Both the position numbers and the translations under genes were made by a program. DNA of 41,283 nucleotides from Bacteroidota bacterium (lineage in GTDB: Bacteria > Bacteroidota > Ignavibacteria > UBA10030). The stretch is taken from positions 1-41,283 of the forward strand of contig JADGQA010000004.1 in the NCBI GenBank assembly GCA_017882185.1, in the 5' to 3' direction. Shown here piece after piece: positions 10,641 to 19,833 of this stretch (position 1 is the first letter of the stretch; each line of letters begins with the position of its first letter). The notes below the pieces were generated by a model that saw nothing but the letters and a program-made list of their open reading frames with translations, searched no databases and was not told the DNA's origin.

Positions 10641-10931
10641 ATGGCCGATATCATTGCTCGCCCAATATTGACAGAAAAGATCACGAAACTGCAGGAGATC
10701 CGGCAGTACGCATTTGAAGTTCCCTATTCTGCCAACAAAATTGAAATCGAGCACGCTGTCGAAAAGAGGTTCAAAGTGACGGTGATCAGTGTTCGTACTC
10801 AGCGGATCAAAGGAAAAGAAAAAGTACAATTGACCCGCCGCGGGCGATTTGCCGGCAGAAAAAGAAATTGGAAGAAGGCACTCGTAACACTCAAAGTTGG
10901 CGACAAGATCGACTTTTTTGAAAATGTTTGA
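10641..10931 (+). CDS. rplW: 50S ribosomal protein uL23
   Basis: Tunnel-exit protein that docks trigger factor and SRP; 96 residues, a normal length. The start (ADIIARPILTEKITKLQE), the EIEHAVEKRFKVTVISVRT segment and the extended loop KEKVQLTRRGRFAGRKRNWKK are typical. The AGGA ribosome-binding site overlaps the rplD stop codon, so the two genes are probably translationally coupled. Confidence 0.97.
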   Translation: MADIIARPILTEKITKLQEIRQYAFEVPYSANKIEIEHAVEKRFKVTVISVRTQRIKGKEKVQLTRRGRFAGRKRNWKKALVTLKVGDKIDFFENV

Positions 10932-10953
10932 TTGAGCCAAACGCGGAAAACTT

Positions 10954-11787
10954 ATGGCACTTAGAAAACTAAAACCCCGAACGGCTGCTACTCGTTTCTA
11001 TTCGATTTCAACGTTCGAAGAGGTCACAAAGACCGTCCCGGAAAAATCGCTCCTCCAACCGAACAAGAAATCAGGCGGACGAAACAATCTCGGTCGCATC
11101 ACCTCCCGTCACCGTGGGGGAGGACACAAGAGGATGTATCGTGTTATTGATTTCAAGCGTGACAAGCGCGGAGTGCCGGCAATGGTCACAGCAATTGAAT
11201 ACGACCCGAATCGTTCTGCACGCATAGCACTCCTTCAGTTTCCGGACGGTGAACGTCGCTATATCATTGCGCCAGATGGATTGAAAGTTGGAACAAGTGT
11301 GACGGCTGGCTCCGATGCCGAAATCCAAGTTGGCAATGCGTTGCCACTGAAGAACATTCCCGCAAGTACGTTTGTCAACACGGTTGAAATGATTCCTGGT
11401 AAAGGGGGACAAATTGGACGAAGCGCGGGTAACTCTCTCCAGCTTATGGCCAAAGAAGGCGATTATGCTACACTGAAATTGCCTTCCGGTGAAGTACGCA
11501 AGTTGCCGTTGGATTGCTACGCGACAATAGGGATCGTCAGCAATGGCGACCACGAAAATATCAGTGTTGGGAAGGCCGGCCGTTCGCGCTGGCTTGGCAT
11601 CCGCCCGCAGACTCGCGGTATGGCAATGAATCCGGTCGATCACCCGATGGGTGGCGGTGAAGGCCGTTCCAAGAGCGGCGGCGGGTACCAGCATCCGGAG
11701 TCTCCCTGGGGGCAGTACGCAAAGGGCTTGAAGACCCGGAAGAAGAAAAACCAATCCAGTAAGTATATCGTAAAACGAAGAAAGTAA
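10954..11787 (+). CDS. rplB: 50S ribosomal protein uL2
   Basis: Core protein near the peptidyl transferase centre and the intersubunit bridges; 277 residues. RNA-binding segments include [20 protein letters not shown] and the C-terminal [15 protein letters not shown]. The methionine in DHPMGGG replaces the second histidine of the proteobacterial DHPHGGG and is a form I associate with Bacteroidota relatives. After it comes a Gly/Ser/Pro-rich insert, then [20 protein letters not shown]. The Shine-Dalgarno is weak (GCGGA). Otherwise this is a standard member. Confidence 0.98.
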   Translation: MALRKLKPRTAATRFYSISTFEEVTKTVPEKSLLQPNKKSGGRNNLGRITSRHRGGGHKRMYRVIDFKRDKRGVPAMVTAIEYDPNRSARIALLQFPDGERRYIIAPDGLKVGTSVTAGSDAEIQVGNALPLKNIPASTFVNTVEMIPGKGGQIGRSAGNSLQLMAKEGDYATLKLPSGEVRKLPLDCYATIGIVSNGDHENISVGKAGRSRWLGIRPQTRGMAMNPVDHPMGGGEGRSKSGGGYQHPESPWGQYAKGLKTRKKKNQSSKYIVKRRK

Positions 11788-11823
11788 GAAACGATTCCGT
11801 CCATTCAGTCGGATTAAAAACGT

Positions 11824-12117
11824 ATGAGCCGCTCGGTAAAAAAAGGTCCGTTTGTCGATCCAAAGCTTCAGGCAAAAGTTGAAGCTCTGAACAAGTCGAA
11901 CCAAAAGAAGGTGATCAAGACGTGGGCACGTTCTTCTACGATTATCCCGGATTTTGTTGGGCATACGTTTGCGGTTCATAACGGAAACAAATTCATCCCT
12001 GTCTATATTCACGAAGCGATGGTGGGTCACAAACTCGGAGAGTTTGCCCCAACGCGAATTTTCAGGGCGCATCCGGGAATTAAGTCGGAAAAGACAACGA
12101 CACCGGCTGCAGCATAA
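11824..12117 (+). CDS. rpsS: 30S ribosomal protein uS19
   Basis: Small-subunit head protein near the A-site finger, 97 residues. The start [15 protein letters not shown], the central [20 protein letters not shown] and the [15 protein letters not shown] block identify it clearly. The tail ends in a short Thr/Ala stretch (TTTPAAA) longer than in E. coli. No good Shine-Dalgarno is visible in the 36-bp gap after rplB, so expression may depend on reinitiation. Confidence 0.97.
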   Translation: MSRSVKKGPFVDPKLQAKVEALNKSNQKKVIKTWARSSTIIPDFVGHTFAVHNGNKFIPVYIHEAMVGHKLGEFAPTRIFRAHPGIKSEKTTTPAAA

Positions 12118-12134
12118 GTCGATCGAGGAAATTC

Positions 12135-12563
12135 ATGGAAGCCAAATCAATCAACAGATACGTTGGAACCTCGCCTCGGAAAATGAGGCTCGTTGTTGAC
12201 CTGATCCGCGGTAAAGGAGTTGAGGAAGCTCTTTCGATGCTTCATTTCGTCCCCAAACACGCGGCGAAGACCGCAGAGAAGGTCTTGCGATCCGCAATTT
12301 CGAACTATCAAAACAAAGACGAAGCAGGGCGCGTTGACACATCGACACTCTTTATCAAGACCGTCTTTGTCGATGGTGGACCAATGGCAAAGCGTGTTCT
12401 TCCGGCTCCTATGGGCAGAGCATTCCGGATCCGGAAACGATCACACCACATCACAATAATCATCGGTCAACGCGAAGGCGTCAAAACAGAACGCAAGAAA
12501 CCGACGGCACAGAAAACGAAGAAGGCTGCGGAAGCAAAACAACCCGTTGCGACAGAAAGTTAA
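12135..12563 (+). CDS. rplV: 50S ribosomal protein uL22
   Basis: Contributes the beta-hairpin that lines the exit tunnel; 142 residues. The conserved start ([32 protein letters not shown]) is present, and the hairpin region [19 protein letters not shown] follows. The last roughly 30 residues (after GVKTERKK) are Lys/Ala/Thr-rich and go beyond the usual ~110-residue core, one of several disordered tails on ribosomal proteins in this cluster. CGAGGAA precedes the ATG. Confidence 0.97.
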   Translation: MEAKSINRYVGTSPRKMRLVVDLIRGKGVEEALSMLHFVPKHAAKTAEKVLRSAISNYQNKDEAGRVDTSTLFIKTVFVDGGPMAKRVLPAPMGRAFRIRKRSHHITIIIGQREGVKTERKKPTAQKTKKAAEAKQPVATES

Positions 12564-12574
12564 TCGGAGGACAC

Positions 12575-13213
12575 TTGGGTCAAAAAACCAATCCAATCGG
12601 ATTTCGTCTCGGTGTCGTTCGCCAGTGGGATTCAAGCTGGTACGACGACAAAAGCTTTGCCGGAAAACTGCAGGAAGATCTCGTCATACGAAACTACATC
12701 CGGAACAGGCTGAAAAAAGCAGGGATTGCGAGAATCCAGATTGATCGGACCCCCAAGCGTGCTGTCCTGACGATTCACACGTCGCGCCCGGGAATCGTCA
12801 TCGGGAAGAGTGGAAAGGAAATTGCACAACTCGAAGAGGAATTGAAGAAAGTCACGTCCAAGGAAGTGAAAATTCTGATTCACGAGATTAAGCGGCCCGA
12901 GCTCGATGCTTCGCTTGCCGCCGAAGCCATTGCGGCGCAATTGGAAGGAAGGGTGTCATTCCGTCGTGCGATGAAGCAATCGATTACCGCTGCGATGAGG
13001 ATGGGTGCCGAAGGAATCCGTGTGAAATGCGGCGGTCGCCTCGGCGGGGCAGAAATTGCCAGAACCGAGCAATACAAGGAAGGGCGCATTCCGCTCCAGA
13101 CGTTGCGCGCGGATATTGATTATGCTGGCGCGACTGCCTTCACAATCTATGGAACGATCGGCGTCAAAGTCTGGATCTGCAAAGGCGAAATTCTTGGAAA
13201 CGCTTCAAAGTAA
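12575..13213 (+). CDS. rpsC: 30S ribosomal protein uS3
   Basis: mRNA entry-channel protein, 212 residues. The start [19 protein letters not shown] is diagnostic. The KH domain GxxG loop is GKSG at 77-80, and the C-terminal domain has [18 protein letters not shown] and the [14 protein letters not shown] block. The start codon is TTG, five bases after CGGAGG, with no ATG nearby; the second codon (Gly) matches the family. It is about ten residues shorter at the C-terminus than many homologues. Confidence 0.97.
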   Translation: MGQKTNPIGFRLGVVRQWDSSWYDDKSFAGKLQEDLVIRNYIRNRLKKAGIARIQIDRTPKRAVLTIHTSRPGIVIGKSGKEIAQLEEELKKVTSKEVKILIHEIKRPELDASLAAEAIAAQLEGRVSFRRAMKQSITAAMRMGAEGIRVKCGGRLGGAEIARTEQYKEGRIPLQTLRADIDYAGATAFTIYGTIGVKVWICKGEILGNASK

Positions 13214-13231
13214 GCAGGAGTCCGTACCGTT

Positions 13232-13651
13232 ATGTTAATGCCGAAGAGAGTAAAGTATCGAAAAACGCAACGTGGCCGGATGAGAGGCAAAGCGACACGC
13301 GGAGCGTCCGTCGCGTTTGGTGATTTTGGCCTGAAGGCCCTGGAACCAGGCTGGATTACACAGCGTCAAATCGAAGCTTCTCGTGTTGCGTTAACCCGCA
13401 TGATGAAGCGTGAAGGCAAGGTCTGGATTCGGATATTTCCAGACAAACCGGTCACGAAGAAACCTGCAGAGACTCGTATGGGAAGCGGCAAAGGAATCCC
13501 CGAATTCTGGGTGGCAGTCGTGAAACCCGGTCGGATTCTGTTTGAACTCGGCGGCATAACGAAGGAACTCGCGCAGGAGGCAATGAAACTTGCGGAACAC
13601 AAGCTTCCAATCAAGACCAAGTTCGTCACACGAATTGACTACGAAGGATAA
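13232..13651 (+). CDS. rplP: 50S ribosomal protein uL16
   Basis: Central-protuberance protein at the A-site tRNA elbow; 139 residues. The start [19 protein letters not shown] and the segments [20 protein letters not shown] and [20 protein letters not shown] are classic. The first ATG is preferred because CAGGAG lies eleven bases upstream and MLMPKR starts are common in the family; the ATG two codons later is the alternative. The C-terminus is slightly extended (FVTRIDYEG). Confidence 0.97.
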   Translation: MLMPKRVKYRKTQRGRMRGKATRGASVAFGDFGLKALEPGWITQRQIEASRVALTRMMKREGKVWIRIFPDKPVTKKPAETRMGSGKGIPEFWVAVVKPGRILFELGGITKELAQEAMKLAEHKLPIKTKFVTRIDYEG

Positions 13652-13678
13652 TGAAGATTTTGGCAGCACGAGGAACGC

Positions 13679-13912
13679 ATGAAAGCATTTGAATTTCGCA
13701 AACTCTCAGACGTGGAGTTGAGAAAGAGAATTCAGGAAGAACAAGACAGTCTTTCTCACCTGAAATTCCAGAGCGTAATCGGCCAAATCCAAAATCCGAT
13801 GAAGATAAGTCAAATCAAAAGGGACATTGCCAGGATGAGGACGATCCTGCGCCAGCGCGAATTTGAACAGGCTCCCCAGCCTGTCGCCACGAATACAGAG
13901 AAAGTTCAATAA
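13679..13912 (+). CDS. rpmC: 50S ribosomal protein uL29
   Basis: Two-helix protein next to uL23 at the tunnel exit, 77 residues. The start MKAFEFRKLSDVELRKRIQ is typical. The first helix continues to HLKFQSVIGQIQNPMKI, then the second helix IKRDIARMRTILRQRE. About ten extra residues (QAPQPVATNTEKVQ) extend the usual end. CGAGGAACGC provides the ribosome-binding site. It stands between rplP and rpsQ as in almost all bacteria. Confidence 0.96.
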   Translation: MKAFEFRKLSDVELRKRIQEEQDSLSHLKFQSVIGQIQNPMKISQIKRDIARMRTILRQREFEQAPQPVATNTEKVQ

Positions 13913-13921
13913 CCAGAGTCT

Positions 13922-14203
13922 ATGACTACACAACCGGCAACAGAAGCGGAAGCACGCAATCAGCGCAAGACAAGAATTGGCAGGGTCGTGAGCAACAAAA
14001 TGCAGAAGAGCATCGTTGTGTCGATCGAGCGCAGAATTGCTCATCCGCTGTATAAGAAGTATTTCCGTCGTACGACGACACTGATGGCCCACGATGAAAA
14101 GCGGGAAGCGGGGATCGGAGACGTTGTGAAGATTATGGAAACGCGACCATTGAGCAGCCGAAAACGTTGGCGATTGGTCAAGATTCTTGAGAAAGCAAAG
14201 TAA
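13922..14203 (+). CDS. rpsQ: 30S ribosomal protein uS17
   Basis: OB-fold primary 16S-binding protein, 93 residues. The conserved [20 protein letters not shown] and [19 protein letters not shown] segments are present, as is the [20 protein letters not shown] block. An N-terminal extension of about 15 residues ([16 protein letters not shown]) precedes the core. It ends the S10 cluster; rplN, the first spc gene, follows after 18 bp with no terminator, so the two clusters are cotranscribed. Confidence 0.97.
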   Translation: MTTQPATEAEARNQRKTRIGRVVSNKMQKSIVVSIERRIAHPLYKKYFRRTTTLMAHDEKREAGIGDVVKIMETRPLSSRKRWRLVKILEKAK

Positions 14204-14221
14204 CCAAATCCAGGTGGTATT

Positions 14222-14590
14222 ATGATCCAGGAAGAAACGAATCTTGTTGTAGCTGACAACTCCGGGGCAAAGAAAATTCGCTGCATTCGGGTGTTGGGAG
14301 GCCACGATCGCCGCTACGCTGGCGTCGGCGACATGATCGTCGTCTCTGTAAAGAGTGCTATTCCGGGCGCACCTGTGAAGAAGGGTGAAGTATCGAGAGC
14401 GGTCGTAGTTCGTACCAAGAAAGAAATTCGTCGCAAAGACGGCTCCTACATCAGGTTCGACGAAAATGCGGCCGTGCTGTTGAATGCGCTGGGGGAACCC
14501 CGAGGAACGCGCATTTTTGGGCCCGTCGCCCGCGAATTGCGCGAGCGCCAATTCATGAAAATCATTTCACTAGCACCAGAGGTTCTTTAA
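14222..14590 (+). CDS. rplN: 50S ribosomal protein uL14
   Basis: Subunit-interface protein and binding site of the silencing factor RsfS; 122 residues, exactly the usual size. [19 protein letters not shown], the [14 protein letters not shown] segment and [15 protein letters not shown] are diagnostic, and the C-terminus [12 protein letters not shown] is canonical. AGGTGGTATT gives the Shine-Dalgarno. First gene of the spc cluster. Confidence 0.98.
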   Translation: MIQEETNLVVADNSGAKKIRCIRVLGGHDRRYAGVGDMIVVSVKSAIPGAPVKKGEVSRAVVVRTKKEIRRKDGSYIRFDENAAVLLNALGEPRGTRIFGPVARELRERQFMKIISLAPEVL

Positions 14591-14596
14591 ACGACT

Positions 14597-14932
14597 ATGG
14601 GACGAAGTTTACACGTACATAAGAATGACATGGTGGTGATTATTTCAGGCAACTCGAAAGGGAAGCAGGGAAAGGTCCTGAAAGTCTATCCAAACGATCA
14701 AACCGTGATCGTCGAGAACGTGAATATTGTAAAAAGACACACGAAGCCGTCGCAGAGTAACCCGAAGGGTGGCATTGTGCAGAAGGAGGGCCCGATTCAG
14801 GTTTCGAATGTAATGGTGATCGATCCAAAGACCGGCAAACCGACAAAGATCGGCTATGCGCACGTTACAGATCCTACAAGCGGCAGACGAAAGACAATGC
14901 GAGTCAGCCGAAAAACCGGCGAGATGTTCTAG
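14597..14932 (+). CDS. rplX: 50S ribosomal protein uL24
   Basis: Assembly-initiator protein, 111 residues. The KOW motif is seen in KNDMVVIISGNSKGKQGKVL, followed by VENVNIVKRHTKPSQSNPKG and the conserved GYAHVTDPTSGRRKTMRVSR. It starts only six bases after the rplN stop, so translation is probably coupled. No unusual features. Confidence 0.97.
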   Translation: MGRSLHVHKNDMVVIISGNSKGKQGKVLKVYPNDQTVIVENVNIVKRHTKPSQSNPKGGIVQKEGPIQVSNVMVIDPKTGKPTKIGYAHVTDPTSGRRKTMRVSRKTGEMF

Positions 14933-14946
14933 GAACCAGATAAACT

Positions 14947-15630
14947 ATGGCGAAAGAGAAAGCACAAGGTAAGGCACAAGGCAAAGCCCCCAAAGGAGAC
15001 AAAGCGGTTGCTGAAAAGCAGGCCGCAGGTGTGCAGGAAAAGGGAGTCCCCGCACGACTTCGAGAGCGATACAGACGAGATGTCATCGCTTCGTTGATGA
15101 AGCGCTTTAGCTATAAGAGTCCGATGCAGGTTCCGCGGCTCGAAAAAATAGCTGTCAACATGGGTGTCGGTATTGCAACGCAGGATCCAAAGGTCCTCGA
15201 CGTTGCAGTGAAAGAACTTGAGGCCATTACGGGCCAAAAAGTTGCCATTACGAAATCGAAGAAGGCAATATCCAATTTTAAGCTTCGCGAGAATCTGCCC
15301 ATCGGATGCCGGGTTACCCTGCGCAGGGATAAGATGTATGAGTTCCTCGACCGCCTTATCAGTGTTGCGCTTCCGCGCGTGCGTGACTTCAAGGGTGTCC
15401 CGGACAAGTCGTTCGATGGCCACGGTAACTTTACGCTCGGCATCAAAGAACAAATCATCTTCCCTGAGATTGATGCCGACAGGATCACCCGTGTGAGCGG
15501 CATGGATATTACGCTCGTAACAACGGCGAAGACCGATGCCGAGGCGTATGAGCTGTTGAAAGAGCTTGGCATGCCGTTTGTGAAGCGACAGGAAGTTGTA
15601 CAGACTCCAACCACCGCAAGACCACAATAG
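14947..15630 (+). CDS. rplE: 50S ribosomal protein uL5 with N-terminal Lys/Ala-rich extension
   Basis: Central-protuberance protein binding 5S rRNA and P-site tRNA. The core begins near residue 37 at [19 protein letters not shown] and includes [18 protein letters not shown], the [19 protein letters not shown] block and [20 protein letters not shown]. The 227 residues exceed the usual ~180: the first ~36 are a low-complexity extension with a [13 protein letters not shown] repeat, and ~15 more hang on the C-terminus. The ATG at 14947 is the only start with normal distance to rplX; no clear start lies at the core boundary, so the extension appears genuine. Confidence 0.96.
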   Translation: MAKEKAQGKAQGKAPKGDKAVAEKQAAGVQEKGVPARLRERYRRDVIASLMKRFSYKSPMQVPRLEKIAVNMGVGIATQDPKVLDVAVKELEAITGQKVAITKSKKAISNFKLRENLPIGCRVTLRRDKMYEFLDRLISVALPRVRDFKGVPDKSFDGHGNFTLGIKEQIIFPEIDADRITRVSGMDITLVTTAKTDAEAYELLKELGMPFVKRQEVVQTPTTARPQ

Positions 15631-15645
15631 AATGAAGGAGACGGT

Positions 15646-15831
15646 TTGGCACGTTTAGCAATGATCGTCAAGGCGAAAAGAACGCCAAAGTACAAAGTGA
15701 GACAGCACAACCGGTGCGGGATCTGTGGAAGGCCCAGAGCATATTATCGAAAATTCGGGGTCTGCAGAATCTGCTTCCGAAACCTCGCTCTTGATGGGAA
15801 AATCCCGGGCGTTCGCAAAGCAAGCTGGTAA
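15646..15831 (+). CDS. rpsN: 30S ribosomal protein uS14, zinc-binding (C+) type
   Basis: Small-subunit head protein of the short form (61 residues). Four zinc-ligand cysteines are intact: Cys24, Cys27, Cys40 and Cys43 in RCGICGRPR and [10 protein letters not shown]. The C-terminus [11 protein letters not shown] is canonical. The start is TTG with AAGGAG five bases upstream; the first downstream ATG (codon 6) would remove conserved basic residues. As a zinc-requiring paralogue type, it would be replaced by a C- form under zinc starvation in organisms that carry both; no second copy is in the window. Confidence 0.97.
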   Translation: MARLAMIVKAKRTPKYKVRQHNRCGICGRPRAYYRKFGVCRICFRNLALDGKIPGVRKASW

Positions 15832-15869
15832 ATCATTCACGAATTCAACAACCGAAGAAAGCTTGTACG

Positions 15870-16265
15870 ATGTCAGTTACTGATCCAGTCGCCGATTTGT
15901 TAACACGAATTCGCAATGCCTGCCGGGCAAAGCACCGCCGTGTTGATGTTCCTTCGTCCACGCTCAAAGGCGCGGTCGTCAAGATTCTTTTGGAGCAGAA
16001 ATACATTGCCAACTACGCGGTTCTGACCGACGGCAAACAGGGGATTCTTCGAATAAATCTGAAGTATCACGAGGGAAAGCCGGTGATCCAGGGCCTCCGA
16101 CGCGTGAGCAAGCCGGGCCTTCGCCAATACCGCGGAAAAGATGATCTCCCGCGCGTTTTAGGAGGATTGGGTACAGTGATCGTCTCGACGTCAAAGGGCG
16201 TCATGACAGGGGCGCAAGCAAAAAAAGATAACGTCGGCGGAGAAGTTCTCGCCTATGTTTGGTAG
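15870..16265 (+). CDS. rpsH: 30S ribosomal protein uS8
   Basis: Binds helix 21 of 16S rRNA; in E. coli it represses the spc operon. The protein has 131 residues. The start MSVTDPVADLLTRIRNACRA, the SSTLKGAVVKILLEQ block and the C-terminal STSKGVMTGAQAKKDNVGGE are typical. The stop codon lies within a 7-bp hairpin that also precedes the rplF ribosome-binding site. Confidence 0.97.
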   Translation: MSVTDPVADLLTRIRNACRAKHRRVDVPSSTLKGAVVKILLEQKYIANYAVLTDGKQGILRINLKYHEGKPVIQGLRRVSKPGLRQYRGKDDLPRVLGGLGTVIVSTSKGVMTGAQAKKDNVGGEVLAYVW

Positions 16266-16283
16266 AAGTAATAGAGTACTTCT
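16264..16283 (+). other. Perfect 7-bp hairpin at the rpsH-rplF junction
   Basis: AGAAGTA (16264-16270) and TACTTCT (16277-16283) form a perfect stem with the six-base loop ATAGAG. The 5' arm begins inside the rpsH stop codon, and the 3' arm ends directly before the rplF Shine-Dalgarno (GAAAGGA, 16284-16290). A ribosome terminating on rpsH would melt it, so it may couple rplF translation to rpsH. That role is inferred. Confidence 0.5.
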
Positions 16284-16298
16284 GAAAGGAATCGAAGC

Positions 16299-16850
16299 GT
16301 GTCGCGAATAGGTCGTAAACCAGTCCAAATTCCAAAAGGCGTAACCGTCATGAGCACGGACGGGACTGTTTCGGTCAAAGGACCGAAAGGCGAATTGTCC
16401 GCAAAAGTTCATCCGAATGTATCGATCAAGGTGGAAACCGAAAAAGCGCTGGTTTCCCGCGCGTCGGACTCAAAAAAGGATCGGGCGTTGCACGGCTTGT
16501 GGAGAGCACTCGTCCAGAACATGGTCGTTGGAGTCACGCAAGGTTACAGCAAGAAACTTGAAATAGTCGGTGTGGGGTATCGCGCGGAACTTAAAGGGAA
16601 GAAACTTCAGCTTCAGATAGGATACAGCCACCCGATTCTCTTTAGTCCGCCGGAAGGCATCAAGATCGAGGTGCCTGCGCAGACGAACATCACCATTTCG
16701 GGCGTTGACAAACAATTAGTGGGACTTGTTGCTGCGAAAATCCGTTCCTTCCGACAGCCTGAACCGTACAAAGGAAAGGGCATTAAGTACGAAGGTGAAT
16801 ACATTCGCCGCAAAGCAGGAAAGGCGGCTGCGACGGCCGCTACAAAGTAG
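16299..16850 (+). CDS. rplF: 50S ribosomal protein uL6
   Basis: Protein near the sarcin-ricin loop and factor-binding site; 183 residues made of two similar alpha/beta domains. MSRIGRKPVQIPKGVTV, the TVSVKGPKGELS strand-turn and the C-terminal EPYKGKGIKYEGEYIRRKAG are diagnostic. The start codon is GTG, eight bases after GAAAGGA. A short Ala-rich tail ends the protein. Translation may be coupled to rpsH through the hairpin immediately upstream. Confidence 0.97.
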   Translation: MSRIGRKPVQIPKGVTVMSTDGTVSVKGPKGELSAKVHPNVSIKVETEKALVSRASDSKKDRALHGLWRALVQNMVVGVTQGYSKKLEIVGVGYRAELKGKKLQLQIGYSHPILFSPPEGIKIEVPAQTNITISGVDKQLVGLVAAKIRSFRQPEPYKGKGIKYEGEYIRRKAGKAAATAATK

Positions 16851-16881
16851 TTATAGTACTTGTTAAGGAAATGGTAAAGCT

Positions 16882-17250
16882 ATGATTAAGAAAAACATAC
16901 GAGAACGACTTCTCAAGAAGAAAGCGAGAATCAGGAAAAAGATCTCGGGCACTCCTGAACGCCCTCGTTTTACCGTGTATCGCAGTCAGAAACACATCTA
17001 TGCCCAGATTATCGATGATGTGGCTGGAAAAACGCTCGTCACGGCATCGACGCGTTCGAAGGATCTGAAAGAAGAGGTTACAAAAGTGAAATCGCCGATC
17101 GCCGTATGCAAGTTGATCGGCATGGCGACAGCAAAGAAGGCCCTTGAGAAAAATATCCATGAAGTCGTGTTCGACCGTAATGGTTATCTCTACCACGGAC
17201 GCGTCAAAGCCATCGCTGATGGTGCACGCGAAGCCGGACTGAAGTTCTAA
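16882..17250 (+). CDS. rplR: 50S ribosomal protein uL18
   Basis: 5S rRNA-binding protein, 122 residues. The basic N-terminus is followed by the conserved [20 protein letters not shown] and [19 protein letters not shown] blocks, and it ends in the standard [24 protein letters not shown] is eleven bases before the ATG. Standard length and position between rplF and rpsE. Confidence 0.97.
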   Translation: MIKKNIRERLLKKKARIRKKISGTPERPRFTVYRSQKHIYAQIIDDVAGKTLVTASTRSKDLKEEVTKVKSPIAVCKLIGMATAKKALEKNIHEVVFDRNGYLYHGRVKAIADGAREAGLKF

Positions 17251-17286
17251 ACGAATAGTTCATTCTATCTACCTAAGACATCGAGT

Positions 17287-17787
17287 ATGGGAAAAATCAG
17301 AGCCAGCGAACACGAACTGAAAGACAGGCTTGTTCACGTCAACAGAGTTGCCAAGGTCGTCAAAGGCGGTCGTCGATTCAGTTTCAATGCTATTGTCGTT
17401 GTGGGAGACGGTAATGGCCACGTCGGTATCGGTCTCGGCAAAGCAAATGAAGTCGCAGATGCCATAGCCAAGGGTATTGACGACGCGAAGAAGAATGTGG
17501 TAACAGTGACGCTGTTCAGAGGCACGATACCGCACGAGGTCGTCGGCAAATTTGGTGCGGGCAAAGTTCTTCTGAAACCGGCAACTCCCGGTACTGGCCT
17601 CATAGCTGGCGGCGGTGTGCGAGCCGTTCTCGAATCCGCGGGCATCAAGGATGTGTTGACGAAACAATTGGGTTCTCCGAATCCCCACAATGTGGTAAAA
17701 GCAACGATGAAGGCTCTCCTATCGCTTGCGGATCCAAAAACAATGGCAAAGCGCCGTGGGATCACGCTTCAGGAGCTGTTTCAATAA
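17287..17787 (+). CDS. rpsE: 30S ribosomal protein uS5
   Basis: Decoding-fidelity protein, 166 residues. The N-terminal double-stranded-RNA-binding fold shows [20 protein letters not shown] and [20 protein letters not shown]. The C-terminal domain has [19 protein letters not shown] and the [19 protein letters not shown] block. No resistance-type change is obvious in the VKGGRRFSF loop associated with spectinomycin. Confidence 0.97.
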   Translation: MGKIRASEHELKDRLVHVNRVAKVVKGGRRFSFNAIVVVGDGNGHVGIGLGKANEVADAIAKGIDDAKKNVVTVTLFRGTIPHEVVGKFGAGKVLLKPATPGTGLIAGGGVRAVLESAGIKDVLTKQLGSPNPHNVVKATMKALLSLADPKTMAKRRGITLQELFQ

Positions 17788-17807
17788 TATTATCGTGAGC
17801 ATCGAAC

Positions 17808-17999
17808 ATGGCAGAGGCTAAGAAAATCAAGATTACGCAAACTCGAAGCGTTATTGACCAACTCGAGAATGCCAAACGGACGATCAAGGCACTCGGTCTT
17901 GGACGACCGAACTATACAGTGACCAAGAGGGATACTCCACAGATTAGAGGGTTGATCAATGCCGTCCGTCATATGGTGAAAGTTGAAGAGGTGAAATGA
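17808..17999 (+). CDS. rpmD: 50S ribosomal protein uL30
   Basis: Small large-subunit protein, 63 residues. The sequence [20 protein letters not shown] and the [20 protein letters not shown] segment identify it. Its TGA overlaps the rplO start by the classic ATGA arrangement (rplO ATG at 17996), which indicates translational coupling. Standard place between rpsE and rplO. Confidence 0.96.
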   Translation: MAEAKKIKITQTRSVIDQLENAKRTIKALGLGRPNYTVTKRDTPQIRGLINAVRHMVKVEEVK

Positions 18000-18463
18000 T
18001 GACACCGTCGATCCTAAGTAATCTTACCCCTGCGAAGGGATCCCGAAAAAAGACGAAGAGAATAGGTCGAGGTCAGGGATCTGGCGACGGTGGGACGGCG
18101 ACGAAAGGCCATAAAGGAGCGAAATCCCGTTCCGGACACAAATTCAAGCTGTGGTTCGAAGGCGGGCAGATGCCCCTTACTCGGCGTGTCCCGAAGTTTG
18201 GATTCACTTCGCGGAACAGGGTTGAGCAACAGGTAATAAACCTCAGTATGCTGGAGGATCTGGTGGCGAAGAAACGTATTGAGGTGGTCGTGACACCAGA
18301 AGCACTTTATAATGCCGGCGCAATTTCGAAGAAAAATAAACCGGTGAAGATTCTCGGCGATGGGGAACTCAAATCGAAACTTCAGATTAGCGCGCATGCA
18401 TTCAGCAAATCTGCCAAAACGAAGATAGAAGCCGCCGGCGGCACCGCGACGGTACTGTCATAA
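17996..18463 (+). CDS. rplO: 50S ribosomal protein uL15
   Basis: Late-assembly large-subunit protein, 155 residues. The Gly-rich basic N-terminus ([41 protein letters not shown]) and [15 protein letters not shown] are characteristic. Two adjacent ATG codons (17996 and 17999) are possible starts. GAGG at 17988-17991 gives four-base spacing to the first and seven to the second, so the second may be used; the difference is one residue. secY follows after 15 bp. Confidence 0.97.
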   Translation: MMTPSILSNLTPAKGSRKKTKRIGRGQGSGDGGTATKGHKGAKSRSGHKFKLWFEGGQMPLTRRVPKFGFTSRNRVEQQVINLSMLEDLVAKKRIEVVVTPEALYNAGAISKKNKPVKILGDGELKSKLQISAHAFSKSAKTKIEAAGGTATVLS

Positions 18464-18478
18464 TCCAGACGCTAACGA

Positions 18479-19819
18479 ATGAGTAAGATTACCGAGACAG
18501 TCACAAACGTTTTTAAGATCAAAGAATTGCGGGATCGGTTGTTGTTCACGGCAGCCCTCCTTGTCATAGTCCGAATTGGGTCGCACGTCACGTTGCCCGG
18601 CGTCGATGCGAGGCTGGTCGCAGAAAGCGTACGGCGCGGCACAGAAGGTGGTTTGCTCGGGCTTTACGACTTGTTCGTAGGCGGGGCGTTCAGCAATGCC
18701 GCGATATTTGCACTCGGTATCATGCCGTACATCTCGTCTTCGATTGTTATCCAGCTGATGGGAGCTGTGATTCCGTACTTCCAGAAACTCCAGAAGGAGG
18801 GCGAAGATGGACGGAAGAAAATCACTCAGTACACGCGGTATGGGACCGTGTTGATCTCTGCCCTGCAAGCGAGCGGTGTTGTTATCAAGCTTGTTCGGAC
18901 GGTGACACCTGGCGGCCCGATTGTCCCGATTGAAGTGCAGGGCATCGGATTCGCATTAAGCACGGTCATCTTTCTTACCGCAGGTACAATATTCATGATG
19001 TGGCTGGGCGAGCAGATCGATGAACGCGGAATAGGAAATGGCATTTCGTTGATCATTTTTATCGGCATCATAGCAAGATTTCCAAACGCGGTCTTTAATG
19101 AATGGGAACTGATTTTGGGCGGTGCGCGAAACCCAATCATCGAGATCGTAATCCTCGGCCTCATGGCTGTCATCGTTGCGCTCGTTGTTCTGGTCACGCA
19201 AGGCACACGCAGAATTCCCGTACAGTATGCCAAACGGGTAGTAGGACGCAAAGTCTATGGCGGAGTCACTCAATATATCCCATTGCGCGTCAATACAGCA
19301 GGCGTCATGCCGATCATATTTGCACAGGCGATTATGTTCGTGCCGCAAATTATTTTCTCATTCTTCCCGGACAGCGAGTTTATTTCTGAATTGAATAACA
19401 ATTGGTTCAATCAATCTTCCTGGGCCTATTCGGTTGTCTACGGACTGACGATTGTCTTCTTTACGTATTTCTATACGGCCATTGCATTCAACCCGAAAGA
19501 TGTTGCGGACACGATGAAGAAACAGGGCGGTTTTATCCCAGGTATTCGGCCCGGAACTCATACGTCAGATTTTGTCGACAATATTTTGACCAAGATCACT
19601 CTTCCGGGATCCATATTTCTTGCCCTTGTTGCGATTCTTCCGACAGCGTTGATCAGGGCTGGAATCTCGCCGAACTTCGCATCGTTTTTCGGTGGCACGA
19701 GTCTTTTGATTCTTGTGGGTGTCGCTCTGGATACCCTTCAACAAGTTGAATCGCATCTGCTGATGCGCCACTACGACGGCTTCATGAAGAGTGGCAAGTT
19801 GAGGGGTCGGCGCGGTTAG
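18479..19819 (+). CDS. secY: Protein translocase subunit SecY
   Basis: Central pore of the Sec translocon in the inner membrane; 446 residues with ten predicted hydrophobic segments. The plug/second-helix region has GLYDLFVGGAFSNAAIFALG, then IMPYISSSIVIQLMGAVIP. A conserved block in the middle reads GNGISLIIFIGIIARFPNA, and the cytosolic C5 loop has KKQGGFIPGIRPG. The C-terminus MKSGKLRGRRG is typical. It is part of the spc cluster as in nearly all bacteria; adk, which often follows secY elsewhere, is missing here. Confidence 0.98.
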   Translation: MSKITETVTNVFKIKELRDRLLFTAALLVIVRIGSHVTLPGVDARLVAESVRRGTEGGLLGLYDLFVGGAFSNAAIFALGIMPYISSSIVIQLMGAVIPYFQKLQKEGEDGRKKITQYTRYGTVLISALQASGVVIKLVRTVTPGGPIVPIEVQGIGFALSTVIFLTAGTIFMMWLGEQIDERGIGNGISLIIFIGIIARFPNAVFNEWELILGGARNPIIEIVILGLMAVIVALVVLVTQGTRRIPVQYAKRVVGRKVYGGVTQYIPLRVNTAGVMPIIFAQAIMFVPQIIFSFFPDSEFISELNNNWFNQSSWAYSVVYGLTIVFFTYFYTAIAFNPKDVADTMKKQGGFIPGIRPGTHTSDFVDNILTKITLPGSIFLALVAILPTALIRAGISPNFASFFGGTSLLILVGVALDTLQQVESHLLMRHYDGFMKSGKLRGRRG

Positions 19820-19833
19820 TGTGCGTCAAGGCG

